64,000 nt of DNA, taken from the NCBI GenBank assembly GCA_023101885.1, contig JALPQD010000088.1, forward strand, positions 1,337,501-1,401,500. Direction: 5' to 3'. The position numbers and the translations under genes were made by a program. Position 1 is the first letter of the stretch. Each line of letters starts with the position of its first letter. Source of the stretch: Typhlomys cinereus. Taxonomy: Eukaryota > Chordata > Mammalia > Rodentia > Platacanthomyidae. The notes under the pieces were generated by a model. It was not told the DNA's origin. It made no database searches and was given only the letters and a program-made list of their open reading frames with translations. Positions 34,416-45,419 of the stretch are shown piece by piece.

Positions 34416-35905
34416 CAGCACTTTCCCCACCTGCCTGGACGTGCACAGTCCGGCCAGGACACACTGCACCCTAGGTAAGCATCCCCTGCTCACCCCCCTA
34501 GCCCCAGGTAACCCACTAGTCCCAGCTCCTCCCACCAGCCAGTCAGAGCAGGCACTGCTCCAGGCCAACTAATTCAATTCAGTCAAAAACACACAGAAAA
34601 TGAAAGAAGGTCTTAAGAGATAAAACGACAATGTCCAAGTCAAAGTGTAAATCCATGAGAAACAAAACCCAAGAAAACAAATCTCCCACTGAAGGAATTA
34701 ATCCCATAATGATAGACTCCAACCAGAAAAATCTAGAACAGACAAAAAATAGCCAAAAAGCCTCACGGAAGATAAGGAATTTCAAAACATGATCATTACC
34801 ATGATCAATACTATGAAAGAGGAAATCCAGGAGGAGTTAAATAACCGGATCAACCATTTTGAACAGGAACACAACACACACTTGGAGGAGTTTAGAAAAA
34901 CAGTTCAAAAAAACAAAAATAGGCATAGAGCAGTTAAAACAGACTCAAGCAGAGTTTAAAACTGAACTAAAAGACAAGTTATCATCAACCCAGAACTCAG
35001 CAGAGAGTCTTATCAGCGGTACTGACAAAGCAGAAAATAGAATTTCAGACCTCGAAGACAAAGTGGGAGTATTAATCAGCTCAATGGAAGAGGTTGTTAA
35101 AGCCAAAAAGATACTTGAGAGAAATATTCAAGAGTTATGTGACATTCTGAAGAAGTCTAACATGCGTATTCATGGAATTTCAGAGCAAGAATCCCAAAAT
35201 ACCACACCTGAGGAAATTTTTCAAACTATGATCAAGGAAAACTTTCCTCATCTAAAAAAAGAGAGGCCCATCCATATACAAGAGGCATTCCATACCCCAA
35301 ACAGATATGACCAAATTAGGAACTCACCATGGCAAATAATAGTTAAAACACTCCACATTCAAGACAAAGAAATGGTGCTTCAAGGGAAAAAAAACAAGTC
35401 ACTTTTAAAGGTAAACCAATATTAAAATAACAAATGACTTCTCAATGGAAACAGTAAAAGCAAGAAGAGCTTGAAGAGATGTACTTCAAGTATTGAATGA
35501 GCAAAAATATTAACCCAGGCTGATATACTCCAGAAAACTAACTGTCATGATCAAGGGAGAAAGAAAGATTTTCCAGCACAAAAACAACTTGAAGGGATAC
35601 ATGTCCACCAAACCAGGCCTTCAAAAAATGCTAAAAATAATACTCAACCTTGAAGAAAAAAACAAGCATATCCAGGAGGACAAAAGGGAAGTATAATACC
35701 ACCAAAAGCTAAAAGTGAAACAATACACTTACAAAAGCCACTAAACATAAAAAATGTCCAGAATTAAAATAATTTCTCCATTATTACATTAAATGTCAAT
35801 GGAATTAAATCACCGATCAAGAGATACAGATTATAAACTTGGATTAAAAATCACAACCCATCAATCTGTTGCTTGCAGGAAACTCATCTCACCACAAAAG
35901 ATAGA
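34416..35905 (+). mobile_element. LINE-1 5' segment: 5'-UTR end, ORF1 and start of ORF2
   Basis: A GC-richer 5'-UTR end (34420-34570) is followed by ORF1 (34631 to about 35690) and the first about 55 codons of ORF2 (35750-35905, including the antisense-of-38720 text 'aactcatctcaccacaaaag'). L1 similarity on this strand stops at about 35906, where sequence in the opposite orientation takes over. Confidence 0.85.
34631..35690 (+). pseudogene. LINE-1 ORF1 (RNA-binding protein) pseudogene
   Basis: L1 ORF1p is a trimeric, coiled-coil RNA-binding protein that coats L1 RNA. Here the frame starts Met-Ser-Lys-Ser-Lys and shifts at least twice before a long readable part at 34859-35425 (188 codons). 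That part has a charged coiled-coil-like region (about residues 15-95: ISDLEDKVG, SSMEEVVKAKKILERNIQEL) followed by the conserved RNA-recognition part (MRIHGISEQESQNTTPEEIF, PNRYDQIRNSP, IIVKTLHIQDKE). The C-terminal part (ML/KGYMSTKPGLQKML-type) is out of frame at about 35589-35690. The breaks make it non-functional. Confidence 0.85.
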
Positions 35906-35929
35906 TTGTATGAGCCTGCATACCCACCA

Positions 35930-38855
35930 TTTCAACTAAGGTTTTTATAGTCTCTGGCCTTATATCAAGGTCCTTGATCCTTTTGGAATTAAGTCTTGTA
36001 CATGGTGACAAGTACGAGTCCATTTTAATCTTCTGCATGTGGAGATCCAGTTTCGTCAGCATCATTTGTTGAAGGGACTGCTCTTTTTACATTGGATTTT
36101 TTGGGCCCCTTTGTCAAAGATCAAAGGGCTGTACTTGTGTGGGCTTATATCTCGGTCTTCAACCCTTATCCATTGATCTGTGTGTCTATGTTGGAGTCAG
36201 TACCAGGATGTTTTTATAACTATGGATTTGTAGTATAGACTAAGGTTTGGTATGGTGATAATTCCAGCAGTGTTTTTGTTACTCAGGATTGTTTTTGCTC
36301 CATATGAATTTTGCCTCCATATGGATTTTGAGATTGTTTGGTCAGTCTCTTTAAAAATTTGCTTTGGGATTTTAATTGGTATAACACTGAATTTGTATAT
36401 TGCCTTTGGTAGGATGGTCATTTTTATGATGTTGATTCTGCCAATCCAGGAACATGGGAGGTCTTTCCACCTTCTGTTGTCTTCTGCAATTTCTTTCTTT
36501 AGGGTTTTAAAGTTTTCATTATAAAGGGCTCTTATTTCCTTTGTTAGGTTTATACCAAGGTATTTCATTTTTTTAGGGGCTATAGTAAATGGATTGTTCT
36601 CTCAGGACTTTTTCGCTTCTTTCATTCTGGGCATATAGGAAAGCCACTGATTTTTGTACATTTATTTTGAATCCTGCCACCCTGCTGAACTTCTGTATTA
36701 GTTCCAGTGCTTCCTGGTGGAGTTTTTGGGATCACTCAGGTATAAGATCATGCCATCTGCAAATAGGGATAGCTTGACTTCTTCCTTGCCGATTTGAATC
36801 CCTCTTATGTCCCTTTCTTGTCTTATGGCTTCAGCTAAGACTTCAAGTACAATATTGAATAGACATGGTGAGAATGGACAGCCTTGTCTAGTTCCTGATT
36901 GAAGCGGGAATGCTTCGAGTTTTTCCCCATTGAGTATAATCCTTGCTGTTGGCTTGTTGTATACTGCTTTTATTATATTGATAAAGGTTCCTTCCATTCC
37001 AACTGTCTCTAGGGTTTTGATCATAAAAGGCTGTTGCATCTTGTCAAAAGCTTTTCTGCATCTATTGAGAATATCATGTGGTCTTGGAGTTTGGACTGGT
37101 TTACATGATGAATTAGATTTATTGATTTGAGTATGTTGAACCAACCTTGTGTGCCTGGGATAAAACCTACTTGATCCCTATGAATGATCTTTTTGATATG
37201 TTTTTTAACCTGATTTGCTAAGACTTTGTTGAGAATCTTTGCATCTGTGTTCATCAGAGAGACTGGCCTATAGTTTTCTTTTTTAAGTGTATCTTTATTA
37301 GGTTTTGGGATTAAGACGATATTAGCTTCATATAAGGAATTTGGTGGTGTTCCTTCCTTACCTGTTTGGTGGAACAGTTTAAGGAGTATTGGTGTTATTA
37401 GCTCCTTAAATGTCTGGTAGAATTCTGTGCTGAATCCATCTGGTCCAGGACATTTTTTGGTGGGAAGATTCAAGATTACTTCCTCAATTTCATCATATGT
37501 TATAGGACTATTTAAATAATTCACAACTTCCTGATTCAATTTAGGTAAGTTGTGTTTACTTAGGAATTCATCCATCTCTTTTGTGTTGTCAAATTTCACA
37601 GAGTATAAGTTATTGAAATATGATGTTATAATTCTCTGGATTTCTTGGGTGTCAGTAGTAATCACTCCATTTCCATTTGTAATTTTGTTAATTTGGGTTT
37701 TCTCTCTCTTGCTCTTTGTTAATTTAGCTAGGGGTGTATCAATCTTATTGATTTTTTCAAAGAACCTGCTTCTTGACTGGTTGATTTTCTCTATCATTTT
37801 CCTAATCTCGATTTTGGATATTTCTCCCCTTATTTAACTAATCTCCTCTCTTCTACTGCTTTTGGAATGGATTGCTCTAGTTTCTTTAAAGCTTTAAGCT
37901 GCATTATTAAGTTATTTATTTCTGATTTTTCCATATTTTGTATGTAGGCATTAAGAGCTATCAACTTACCCCTTAGGACAGCTTTCATTGTGTCCCAGAG
38001 ATTTTGGTAAGTTGTATTTTCATTATCGTTCACTTTCAGGAAATCTTGAATTTCCTTTTTAATTTCTTCCTGAATCCAGTTCTCATTCAGCATCATAATG
38101 TTAAGTTTCCAGGAGTTAGTGTATTTTCTCTTGTTTGTTGTGTTGTGGATGTCCAGCTTTAGGCCGTGGTGGTCTGATAGGGCACAGGTTAGAATTTCAA
38201 GTTTTTTGTATATGTGTAGATTCATTTTGTGGCCCAATATGTGATCTATTTTGGAGAAAGTTCCGTGTGCTTCTGAGAAAAATGTGTATTCTTTGGTGCG
38301 TGGGTGAAAAGTTTGATAGAGATCTGTAAGGTCCATTTCTTTAAAGGTTTGATTAAGTTCCAAAGTGTCTCTGTTAAGCTTTTGACCTTTTGATCTATCG
38401 CATATTGAGAGGGCGGTGTTGAAATCCCCAAGAATTATTGTTTGGGGGTTGATTTCTCACTTTAGACGCTGTAAGGTTTTCTTAATGAATGTGGAGAGGC
38501 CCGTAGTAGGTGCATACATGTTCAGTATTGTGAAATCTTCCTGGTGAATTGTACCTGTGACTAAAATGTAATATCCATCTGTGTCCCTTATGATTTTTTT
38601 TGGTTTGAAGTCCACTTTTTCCAAAAGCATAATTGCTACTCCTGCCTGTTTCCTGGTTCCATTAGCTTTCAGAATTTTGGAACAGCCTTTCATTTTTGGG
38701 ATGTGCCTATCTTTTGTGGTGAGATGAGTTTCTTGCAAGCAACAGATTGATGGGTTGTGATTTTTAATACAAGTTTGTAATCTGTATCTCTTGATCGGTG
38801 AGTTAATTCCATTGACATTTAATGTTATAATGGAGAAATTATTTTTACTTCTGTC
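35930..38855 (-). pseudogene. LINE-1 ORF2 (endonuclease-reverse transcriptase) pseudogene
   Basis: ORF2p nicks target DNA and reverse-transcribes L1 and other RNAs. Visible in order: an APE-type endonuclease start (NFSIITLNVNGI, CCLQETHLTTKD; 38457-38855), the endonuclease end (GTFSKIDHILGHK, SDHHGLKLDI; 37830-38363), the linker and fingers/palm ([23 protein letters not shown]; 37021-37797), FSIDAEK and RKAFDK on either side of a frameshift near 37063, [12 protein letters not shown], and the catalytic box near 36752-36763. The box reads Phe-Ala-Asp-Gly where active L1s have Asp-Asp, so the polymerase site is destroyed. A thumb-like part follows (36197-36568). At least four frame breaks and the missing C-terminus confirm it is dead. 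Confidence 0.9.
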
Positions 38856-38859
38856 CCTT

Positions 38860-39907
38860 CTGTCCTCCTGGATAAGCTTGTTGTTTTCTTCAAGTTTGAG
38901 TATTATTTCTAGCATTTTTTGAAGGCCCGGTTTGGTAGACATGTATCCCTTCAAATTGTCTTTATGCTGCAAAACTTTTTTTCTCCCTTAATCATGACAG
39001 ATAGTTTTGCTGGGTATATCAGTCTGGGTTGGCATTTTTGCTCATTTAATACTGAAGTACGCCTCTCCAAGCTCTTCTTGTTTTACTGTTTCCATTGAGA
39101 TAGTCATTTGTTATTTTAATAGGTTTACCTTTAAAAGCGACTTCCTTTTTTTCTCTTGAAGCTCTCAGTACCTTTTCTTTGTCTTGAATGTGGAGTGTTT
39201 TGACTATTATTTGCTGTGGCGATTTTCTATTTTGGTCATACCTGTTTGGAGTGCGAAATGCCTCTTGTATTTGGATGGGCCTCTCATTTTTTAGTTGAGG
39301 GAAGTTTTCATTTATGATAGTTTGAAAAATTTCCTCAGGTGTGGTATTTTGTGATTCTTGCTCTGGTATTCCATGAATGCGCATGTTAGGCTTCTTCAGG
39401 GTGCCCCATATCTCTCGAATATTCCTCTCAAGTATCTTTTTGACTTTAACAATCTCTTTCATTGAGCTGGTTAATTCTCCCACTTTGTCTTCAAGATCTG
39501 AAATTCTATTTTCTGCTTGGTCAGTTCTGCTGATAAGACTCCGTTGAGTTTTGGGTTGAAGATAACTTGTCTTTTAGTTCAATTTTAAACTCTGCCTGAG
39601 ACTGTTTTAACTGCTCTATGCCAGGTTTTGTTTCTTGCACTGTTTTTCTCAACTCCTCCAAGTGCCTGTTGTGTTTCTGTTCAAAGTGGTTGATATGGTT
39701 GTTTAACTCCTCTTGGATTTCCTCTTTCATAGTATTAATCATGGTAATGATCATATTTTGAAAGTCGTTATGTTGGTTCTGGCTTTCTTGGCTATTTTCT
39801 GTGAATTTGTTCTGGTTGGAATCCATCATTATGGGGTTAATTCTTTCAGTGGGAGATTGGTCTACTTGGGTTTTGTTTCTCATGGATTTGCACTTTGACT
39901 TGGGCAT
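38860..39907 (-). pseudogene. LINE-1 ORF1 pseudogene, minus-strand copy
   Basis: It starts MPKSKCKSMRNKT at 39907 and is readable through a coiled-coil-rich part to 39521, where it stops after LSSTQNSTES. The frame resumes at 39483-39046 with MRIHGIPEQESQNTTPEEIF and IIVKTLHIQDKE. The C-terminal part (DNLKGYMSTKPGLQKMLE) is in a third frame, fused in the displayed frame to the ORF2 start (38852-38972). Two breaks make it non-functional. It is the inverted partner of the copy at 34631-35690; the shared parts look roughly 85% identical by eye at protein level. Confidence 0.88.
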
Positions 39908-39929
39908 TGTTGTTTTGTCTTTTAGGACC

Positions 39930-40745
39930 TTTCAGTTTCTGTGTGCTTTTGACTGAACTGATTTAGTTGCTATTACTATACTTGGGCAGTTATTACTAGT
40001 GCTTGCCTTGGAGTTGTGTACTTTTGTCTTTTGTTATTCTTATTTCCTAGATGAGGCTATTAGGATGTTAGTACATCAGTTAAGTCAGGTTAAGTAGACA
40101 GGGGGTGAATATTAGTATGGTAGTGCACTTTTATGATTTAGTATCTTGGTGATATGTGAGGGTGAGTGGTGTAATCCTGGAGTTGTTTATGTTTTTGGAG
40201 TGGATGTATGGAAAAGTTAATCTACAGTGATTAACACTAGAAAGGAACAGTAAGGTGAAAAAAAGGAGATTTATTTATCTTTGGGCTGGATGTGAAGAAT
40301 CTCTCCCATGTGATAGAATGATTGTAGAGGTCTTCAGATGTATGGCCTTTGACCCTTAGAACTTTGCTTGAGTTTTCTTTGGACTCTATTAAATTCCGAG
40401 TAGCAGTGTGTCTGCCATGGACCATGTGCATGGGTCCCTGGTGGGCCAGAGAGGCAGAGGGGCTGATGTTGATGGCAGAATTCTTCACCTGGAACCTGGG
40501 ACTTGGCTTAGTGGCCCACCCAGGCTCCAGGGATGGAAGAATGTGAGCAAGTCCTGTCTGGTGGGGCAGACAGGCGGGCGGGAGGAAGCAAGGGGCTGGG
40601 GCCCGGGGAGTGGCCCAGACAAAACCGGAGACAGCCTGGGTGTCACTGGGACATGAGGCCACCTGGGGGGCTGGGGGAACTCACCTGGGATGGAGGACTG
40701 GGAGAGGGATCAGACAGGCAGGCGGGAGGAAGTGGCAGAGATTTT
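39930..40745 (-). promoter_or_regulatory. Putative LINE-1 5' UTR / promoter region
   Basis: It lies directly upstream of ORF1 on the minus strand. The outer part (40400-40745) is G-rich on the plus strand and has more CpG than its surroundings. A short motif, agacaggc(g/a)ggcgggaggaag, occurs twice (40566-40585 and 40713-40732), spaced about 147 bp, which may be a remnant of promoter monomers. Open frames over 40237-40939 are read-through of this sequence. Confidence 0.5.
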
Positions 40746-40788
40746 TAACTGGAAAAAATTTATTCACTAGAACTAATGCTAACCTTTT

Positions 40789-41052
40789 AAAAATATTTTA
40801 TTTATTTAATGTGTTCATGTATGTATCAGAGGGCACTGTATGTCCCTGTGGAGGATCAAGGGTGACTTCGGAAATCATCCTGGATTGCTTCTCCCTCCTT
40901 TTTGCTTCGCTATGGGATTTCCCAGGCTCTGCCCACTAGGGCAGAAATGCAGGCCACCCCTGCTTTTGCCTGGCGTTTTTATGTGGGACCTGGGATCCGA
41001 ACTCATGAGCTTGTCTTTGGAGAGAGTCTTAACCCCTGAGCCATCTTGCTAG
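40789..41052 (-). mobile_element. Old-subfamily tRNA-derived SINE
   Basis: The plus strand ends 'cttaacccctgagccatctt', complement of the SINE head. The body has 'gtccctgtggaggatcaagg' and 'gacttcggaaatcatcctgg', the diagnostic text of the older subfamily. It is flanked by tgctaacctttt at 40777-40788 and 41053-41064. The plus-strand ORFs across it are not genes. Confidence 0.88.
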
Positions 41053-41074
41053 TGCTAACCTTTTTATCATGCCT

Positions 41075-41435
41075 GAATGCGAGCTGTTCTTCAGAAGCTT
41101 ATGTGTCTTAATCCTTAGCTAATGTTTGGTGAGGTGGTAGCACCTCTGAAAGGAAGAGCCTTGCTGGAAGAAGGTCCTTCAGGGGTAAGGGCTGCTGAAG
41201 TTTAGTAGACTGGCTCTGCTTCCTCTCCACCAGCTCTTGTCCTTTTTTGTACCACCTTCCTGTTGGGTGTAGTGACCTGAACCAGCCTCCTGCTTCTGCT
41301 TCCAGACATGCCTTCTGCTTTCTAATTCCCAGCAGAAACAGACTCTATCCTCTCTGGAAGCACAAGCCAAATAATTTCCTCTTTTTTCCTTAAGCTGTGT
41401 GTGAGTATGGCCTCATAGCAATAAAAGAACAGCTG
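41075..41435 (+). repeat. Probable old mammalian interspersed repeat
   Basis: It contains 'gaggtggtagcacctctgaa', 'ctggctctgcttcctctcc' and ends 'gcaataaaagaacagctgc'. The order resembles the second half of the common repeat suspected at 13945. Family and ends uncertain. Confidence 0.35.
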
Positions 41436-41760
41436 CAACACCTGGGCTGCAGTCTGTCTACAATGCCTTCCTTTGCATAGTGAAAATTATACACCAGGAC
41501 CATAGGTATAACTAAATGTGTATATGTATGTACACTAACCTCACTAAAAAGAAAAAAAATAGTTTTCTTATATTTTCATGGCAGCCAGAATTGTTACAGT
41601 CTGGAGTGAGGTGCCCATTGAAAAGAATATTTTATTGGAAGACTCTTACTGAGACCTGGATAATTGGTCACTGTAAATTCTTTGATGATTATACTCCATA
41701 GGGAACCACACAGGCCCTTGTGAAAGAGACTCCTGTGTTGTAAAGCTGGCAAGAATTTTT

Positions 41761-42372
41761 TTCCCAATAATTTATTTATTTATTTATTTTTTCCGCTCAT
41801 ACAAACTTAATAGGCACCCCAGTCCCCTCCCTCCCTCCCTCCACCCCTCCCTGGATTCCCCGCTCACCACCCCGCTTCCTCCCTGTTCTATCCTTCCCCT
41901 CTCCCTCCCTTTCTCCCAGTGCCCCCTGCCCCCCATCCCTGAAGCATGCTTTAATGTGTGTGTCAAACTTTCCTCTGGATCCTCCTCTCTGATGAGGTGT
42001 AAGGAATCTGGCATTTCCTAGAACTCTTTCTTGTGTTCCTCTTAAGTATAGGAACACTATTGTGGCTGTTAATTCCTTACTTCTAAGGATCCTAGTGCCT
42101 TTAATCCATGCTAGACTTTGAGGGGTCAATGATACATTGGTCATTGCGCAGATCATGCAAAGTCTTATTATGATTGCTTTGGCCCTAACTTGTGTGTAGT
42201 ATCTTGCATATCGTTGCTCCTCCCCATCTTTAGGCTCTTACAATCTTATGCCCCCTCTTCTGCAAATTTCCCTAAGCTTCAGGATGGGGAGAGATTAGCT
42301 GGTCTGGTTTCAGGTGGTTGATATACAGTCTCTGATGTTCTGAATTATGGTTTGTTGATTTTTTTTCAGTTT
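41761..42372 (-). mobile_element. LINE-1 3'-UTR-only insertion
   Basis: The insertion consists only of the L1 3' UTR in antisense, starting with a T/A-rich tail (tttatttatttattttttcc) and matching 31894-32420 closely. A perfect 20-bp duplication, taaagctggcaagaattttt, flanks it at 41741-41760 and 42373-42392, so both ends are exact. It is a severely 5'-truncated L1 of about 610 bp. The minus-strand ORFs at 41784-42156 are polypurine read-through. Confidence 0.92.
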
Positions 42373-42392
42373 TAAAGCTGGCAAGAATTTTT

Positions 42393-42835
42393 AAAACGAT
42401 TTAGAAGTCAATGTGGTAATTGTAAGAAATGATAGTTACAGCTTTCCTATGAGATGTAAGCAAAGAAAAGAGAAGGCAGGGATTTCTGTTGGACGCTGTA
42501 AATGTTGATAATGACAAGGAAACCACAGGACTAAGATCAGATAAAAGACTGTCTAAAATGGAGGAAATTTGTAAGCATCATGAAGACCATCTTTGTCAGT
42601 CATTATTAGTCTGAATTTATTATTTCCCCCAGAATAAATCTGAAAGTCAAAGAACACTATTAATTATAAAGGTGGAGAAGAGGGTCAGATTAGGATTTAC
42701 GCATTGAATCTGTACAAGTTTCTACATTTAACTTTCTCTATTCTAATTTCATTCAGTTGAAGAAATGAGTATGGTTAGAGGTAACAAATCTGCAAAAATA
42801 TAATAAATAAAATTTACTCTAAAAATATCCTAGCA
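42393..42835. other. No gene seen
   Basis: AT-rich unassigned sequence. Confidence 0.5.
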
Positions 42836-42837
42836 GG

Positions 42838-43202
42838 CCTGGAGATATGACTCAGTGGATGAAGCACTATCCATGTAGGCATAAAGACCAGAGTTTGAAT
42901 TCCCAAATCCTTTGCAAAAATCTTGTAGGTATGGTGACTCTCTATCACCCCAGAATTTGAAATATCCCTGAGACAAACTGCTGGCTAGTTAGATTACCAA
43001 GAAATCAAGTGAGCTCTGAGTTTGTGAAGGACCCAGCTCAGTAGCAAGTAAAAATCAATTTAAGAAGACACCAACATCAGCTTTCAGCCTCCAGGAGTAC
43101 ACACAAATTCCCACACACATGGAAATATAAACGTGTACACACTTTGCACATATGAAACACACACACACATATACACATACAAAACACACACACACACACA
43201 AA
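42838..43202 (+). mobile_element. B4-like SINE with (CA)n end
   Basis: The head 'ctggagatatgactcagtgg' and 'accagagtttgaattcccaa' (decayed A and B boxes) are followed by a B1-like central part ('gtatggtgactctctatcac') and 'gaagacaccaacatcagctt', ending in CA repeats. This composite order fits the B4/RSINE type of rodents. Confidence 0.65.
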
Positions 43203-43204
43203 GA

Positions 43205-43875
43205 GAAGAAAATGTTTGCAAATTGATGCCAACTATTTCTGAATATACTGGTATAGAGACATTTTGGCTTCGTTCCTTTTGCAATATCTAGCCAAGTGTC
43301 CTTTCCTATATCTTGAAGATTTTCTGTTTCTCACACCATTACTTAGTATATTTTCCATTTATGCATCCCTCTGCAATGACTTTAGGACCTGCTGAGAATA
43401 TGGACTACCCCTTTTATCTTTCTAACTTTAACACAAGACATTGTTTTGGTTACAATAGATGCTTAAGAAATATAAGATGAATTAAATAACCGAAGGCCAA
43501 GATATAGTTAGTATTCATACCAACAAGTCAAGCTTCAAAGACCTGCACACACAGCAGTGAGATATAGAAATAAAACCAGTAGAAGTTGCAAAGCACAGCT
43601 GTTCAATGTCACATGGGATTTAGACTCCAGTACACAGGCAGAGAGAGAGGAGAGACCAATACATTTACCTAATTGTATCTATGGTGCTATTTGTTGTAGT
43701 CTGTCCTATATTTTCTTCATGTGAAATGAGTTTGTTTCCCATTAGTGCTTCATGAATTAACCATAACTGCCACCAATGTAATTAAAATATTGATTGCCAA
43801 GAGGAAGTGAGGATTCAACATTAATGCATTCAGCAAAAATGTGTGCCTTTCCTTTCAATAGAAAGGAAGTGTGTG
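43205..43875. other. No gene seen
   Basis: AT-rich unassigned sequence with a short AGAGAGAG run near 43641. Confidence 0.5.
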
Positions 43876-43890
43876 TGTATATATACTATG

Positions 43891-43924
<34 letters not shown>

Positions 43925-44013
43925 TGTGTGTGTTTGTGTGTGTGGTGTATATACATATATACTATGAATATATATACTATATATATACTATGAATATATA
44001 TACTATATATATA
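43870..44013. repeat. (TA)n / (TG)n imperfect tandem repeat
   Basis: Alternating TA and TG runs with a repeated phrase 'tatactatgaatatatatac'. It may form hairpins but looks like ordinary microsatellite growth. Confidence 0.85.
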
Positions 44014-45072
44014 TGCAAGTAATAATCTTGGTGAACTAAAGTAAGCATAGAAATGAATTATAAAATAGTGCAAAACATCAATCTATAATTCCAATCCCTC
44101 TAAACATATAACTACCACTGATTCAAATCCCAAAGGACTATGCATGTTTTTTCCAAAAAGCCTTGCGGCCATTAGATCAGAATGCTATGACTGTCTCTCT
44201 CAGTGTGGTCCCTAGTGACTGGTACTTTATAATCAATCCATATAACCTTGGGATTTTATCCAGTGAATTATGATCATGTCTATGCTTATTTCAAGGTTCT
44301 CCATTATAACAAATACTATTCAGCTTTCTTTGATGATAGTGAAGCCTAGAAAAGTCTTAGTGTAATAGAGCAGGTAAAGTCTGCAGTTAACCATCAGGGA
44401 AAATAATTCAGAGGCAGCAGACAAACTGGAGGCATTGAAAGATCTCTTAGTACATGGATTTATTTCTAAGTCTGGGTAGTGCAGTTTACTCTGATTATTT
44501 TTTTTACAAAGGATACCTGACAAAGACAGTTTCATTTATTTTTCTTGTCCAGGTGGAATGAGGAAAGTTAGATACAATTATATTCAGTTGAAACTTTTCC
44601 CTCATTTAGTATAAAGTCTGATTTTATGGTTGTTATTATTACATCTAGAGACTGACTAGTTTACCTGCCTTAAGTTCCTACATTTTTATGATCCATTTTT
44701 TATTCGAGTTCTTCCCTTTCTCATCTTCCTGTTCTTAAGTCAGTTCCTGTTTCATTTTTATGTGATTGTGCATACTTTCCCGCCATGTGACTCTCTTAAT
44801 AGAGTGAATCATTTCTCCACCCAAGCAACGAGGAATGTGGTTCATGTATTCATTAGGAGCTAACATGTAATGCAAACACATGATATAATTGACACTGTCT
44901 TAGAAATAACCTAATGAGCGTGACATTTCCTTATCCTTGGTTTGCACATGGGCATTTAAATCAACATCAAACAGTCTGACTCCAGGATCCATATTCTTTT
45001 TTTTTTTATATGATTTCAGTGAATTTATGATGTTTTCACAACTTAAGCCCTTATTCTTTCCCCATTTTCTTC
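44014..45072. other. No gene seen
   Basis: AT-rich unassigned sequence. Open frame 44320-44535 on the minus strand has no recognisable features. Confidence 0.5.
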
Positions 45073-45092
45073 CAGTTACAGTTATTTTTCTT

Positions 45093-45361
45093 TCTTTTAA
45101 AGCTTTTTATTTATTTATTCAATTGTTCGTGTGTGTGCCCGCGGGTGTCTGTGTGTGTGCAGAACCACGGACGAAATTGGGAACCACCATGGACACCTCC
45201 ACCACCTTCTGCCCCGGGATTCACAGGCTCCGCCCTACCAGGACCAGAAACACAGGCCGCCCCCACTTCCGCCCGGCGTCTATACGTGGGATCTGGGATC
45301 CGAACTCAGGACCTTCCGCCTGCAAGGCAGAGGCTTAACCCCTGAGCCACCTCTCCAGCCC
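45093..45361 (-). mobile_element. Young-subfamily tRNA-derived SINE
   Basis: Minus-strand copy with complete head, A/B boxes and the young body. A perfect 20-bp duplication, cagttacagttatttttctt, lies at 45073-45092 and 45362-45381. The three plus-strand ORFs across it (44937-45457) are read-through. Confidence 0.94.
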
Positions 45362-45419
45362 CAGTTACAGTTATTTTTCTTACATGCCAGTCTCCCTCCT
45401 AATTTTCTCACCTTTTTGT

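Larger units (their letters stand above)
35906..40745 (-). mobile_element. LINE-1, nearly complete at the 5' end, lacking its 3' end
   Basis: On the minus strand: putative 5' UTR (about 40745-39910), ORF1 (39907 to about 38860), then ORF2 endonuclease, reverse transcriptase and part of the C-terminal region down to about 35930. The last about 1.9 kb (end of ORF2, 3' UTR and tail) are absent. At its broken end, 35908-35930 matches ORF2 sequence equivalent to 33287-33308 and then jumps to sequence equivalent to 33797, an internal deletion of about 500 bp. The reading frames contain several breaks. Confidence 0.88.

Noticed and set aside
36197..39907. Possibility of an active LINE-1
   Set aside because: Multiple frame breaks in ORF1 and ORF2, a destroyed catalytic box and no 3' end.
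34416..40745. Explaining the opposed L1 segments as one twin-primed L1 together with 31894-34208
   Set aside because: ORF1 occurs twice and a non-L1 spacer of about 200 bp separates 34208 from 34416, so at least two L1 copies plus a rearrangement are needed.
40237..40939. Cluster of overlapping open frames of 65-141 codons on both strands
   Set aside because: They lie in the GC-richer L1 5' UTR and the adjoining SINE; low stop density comes from base composition.
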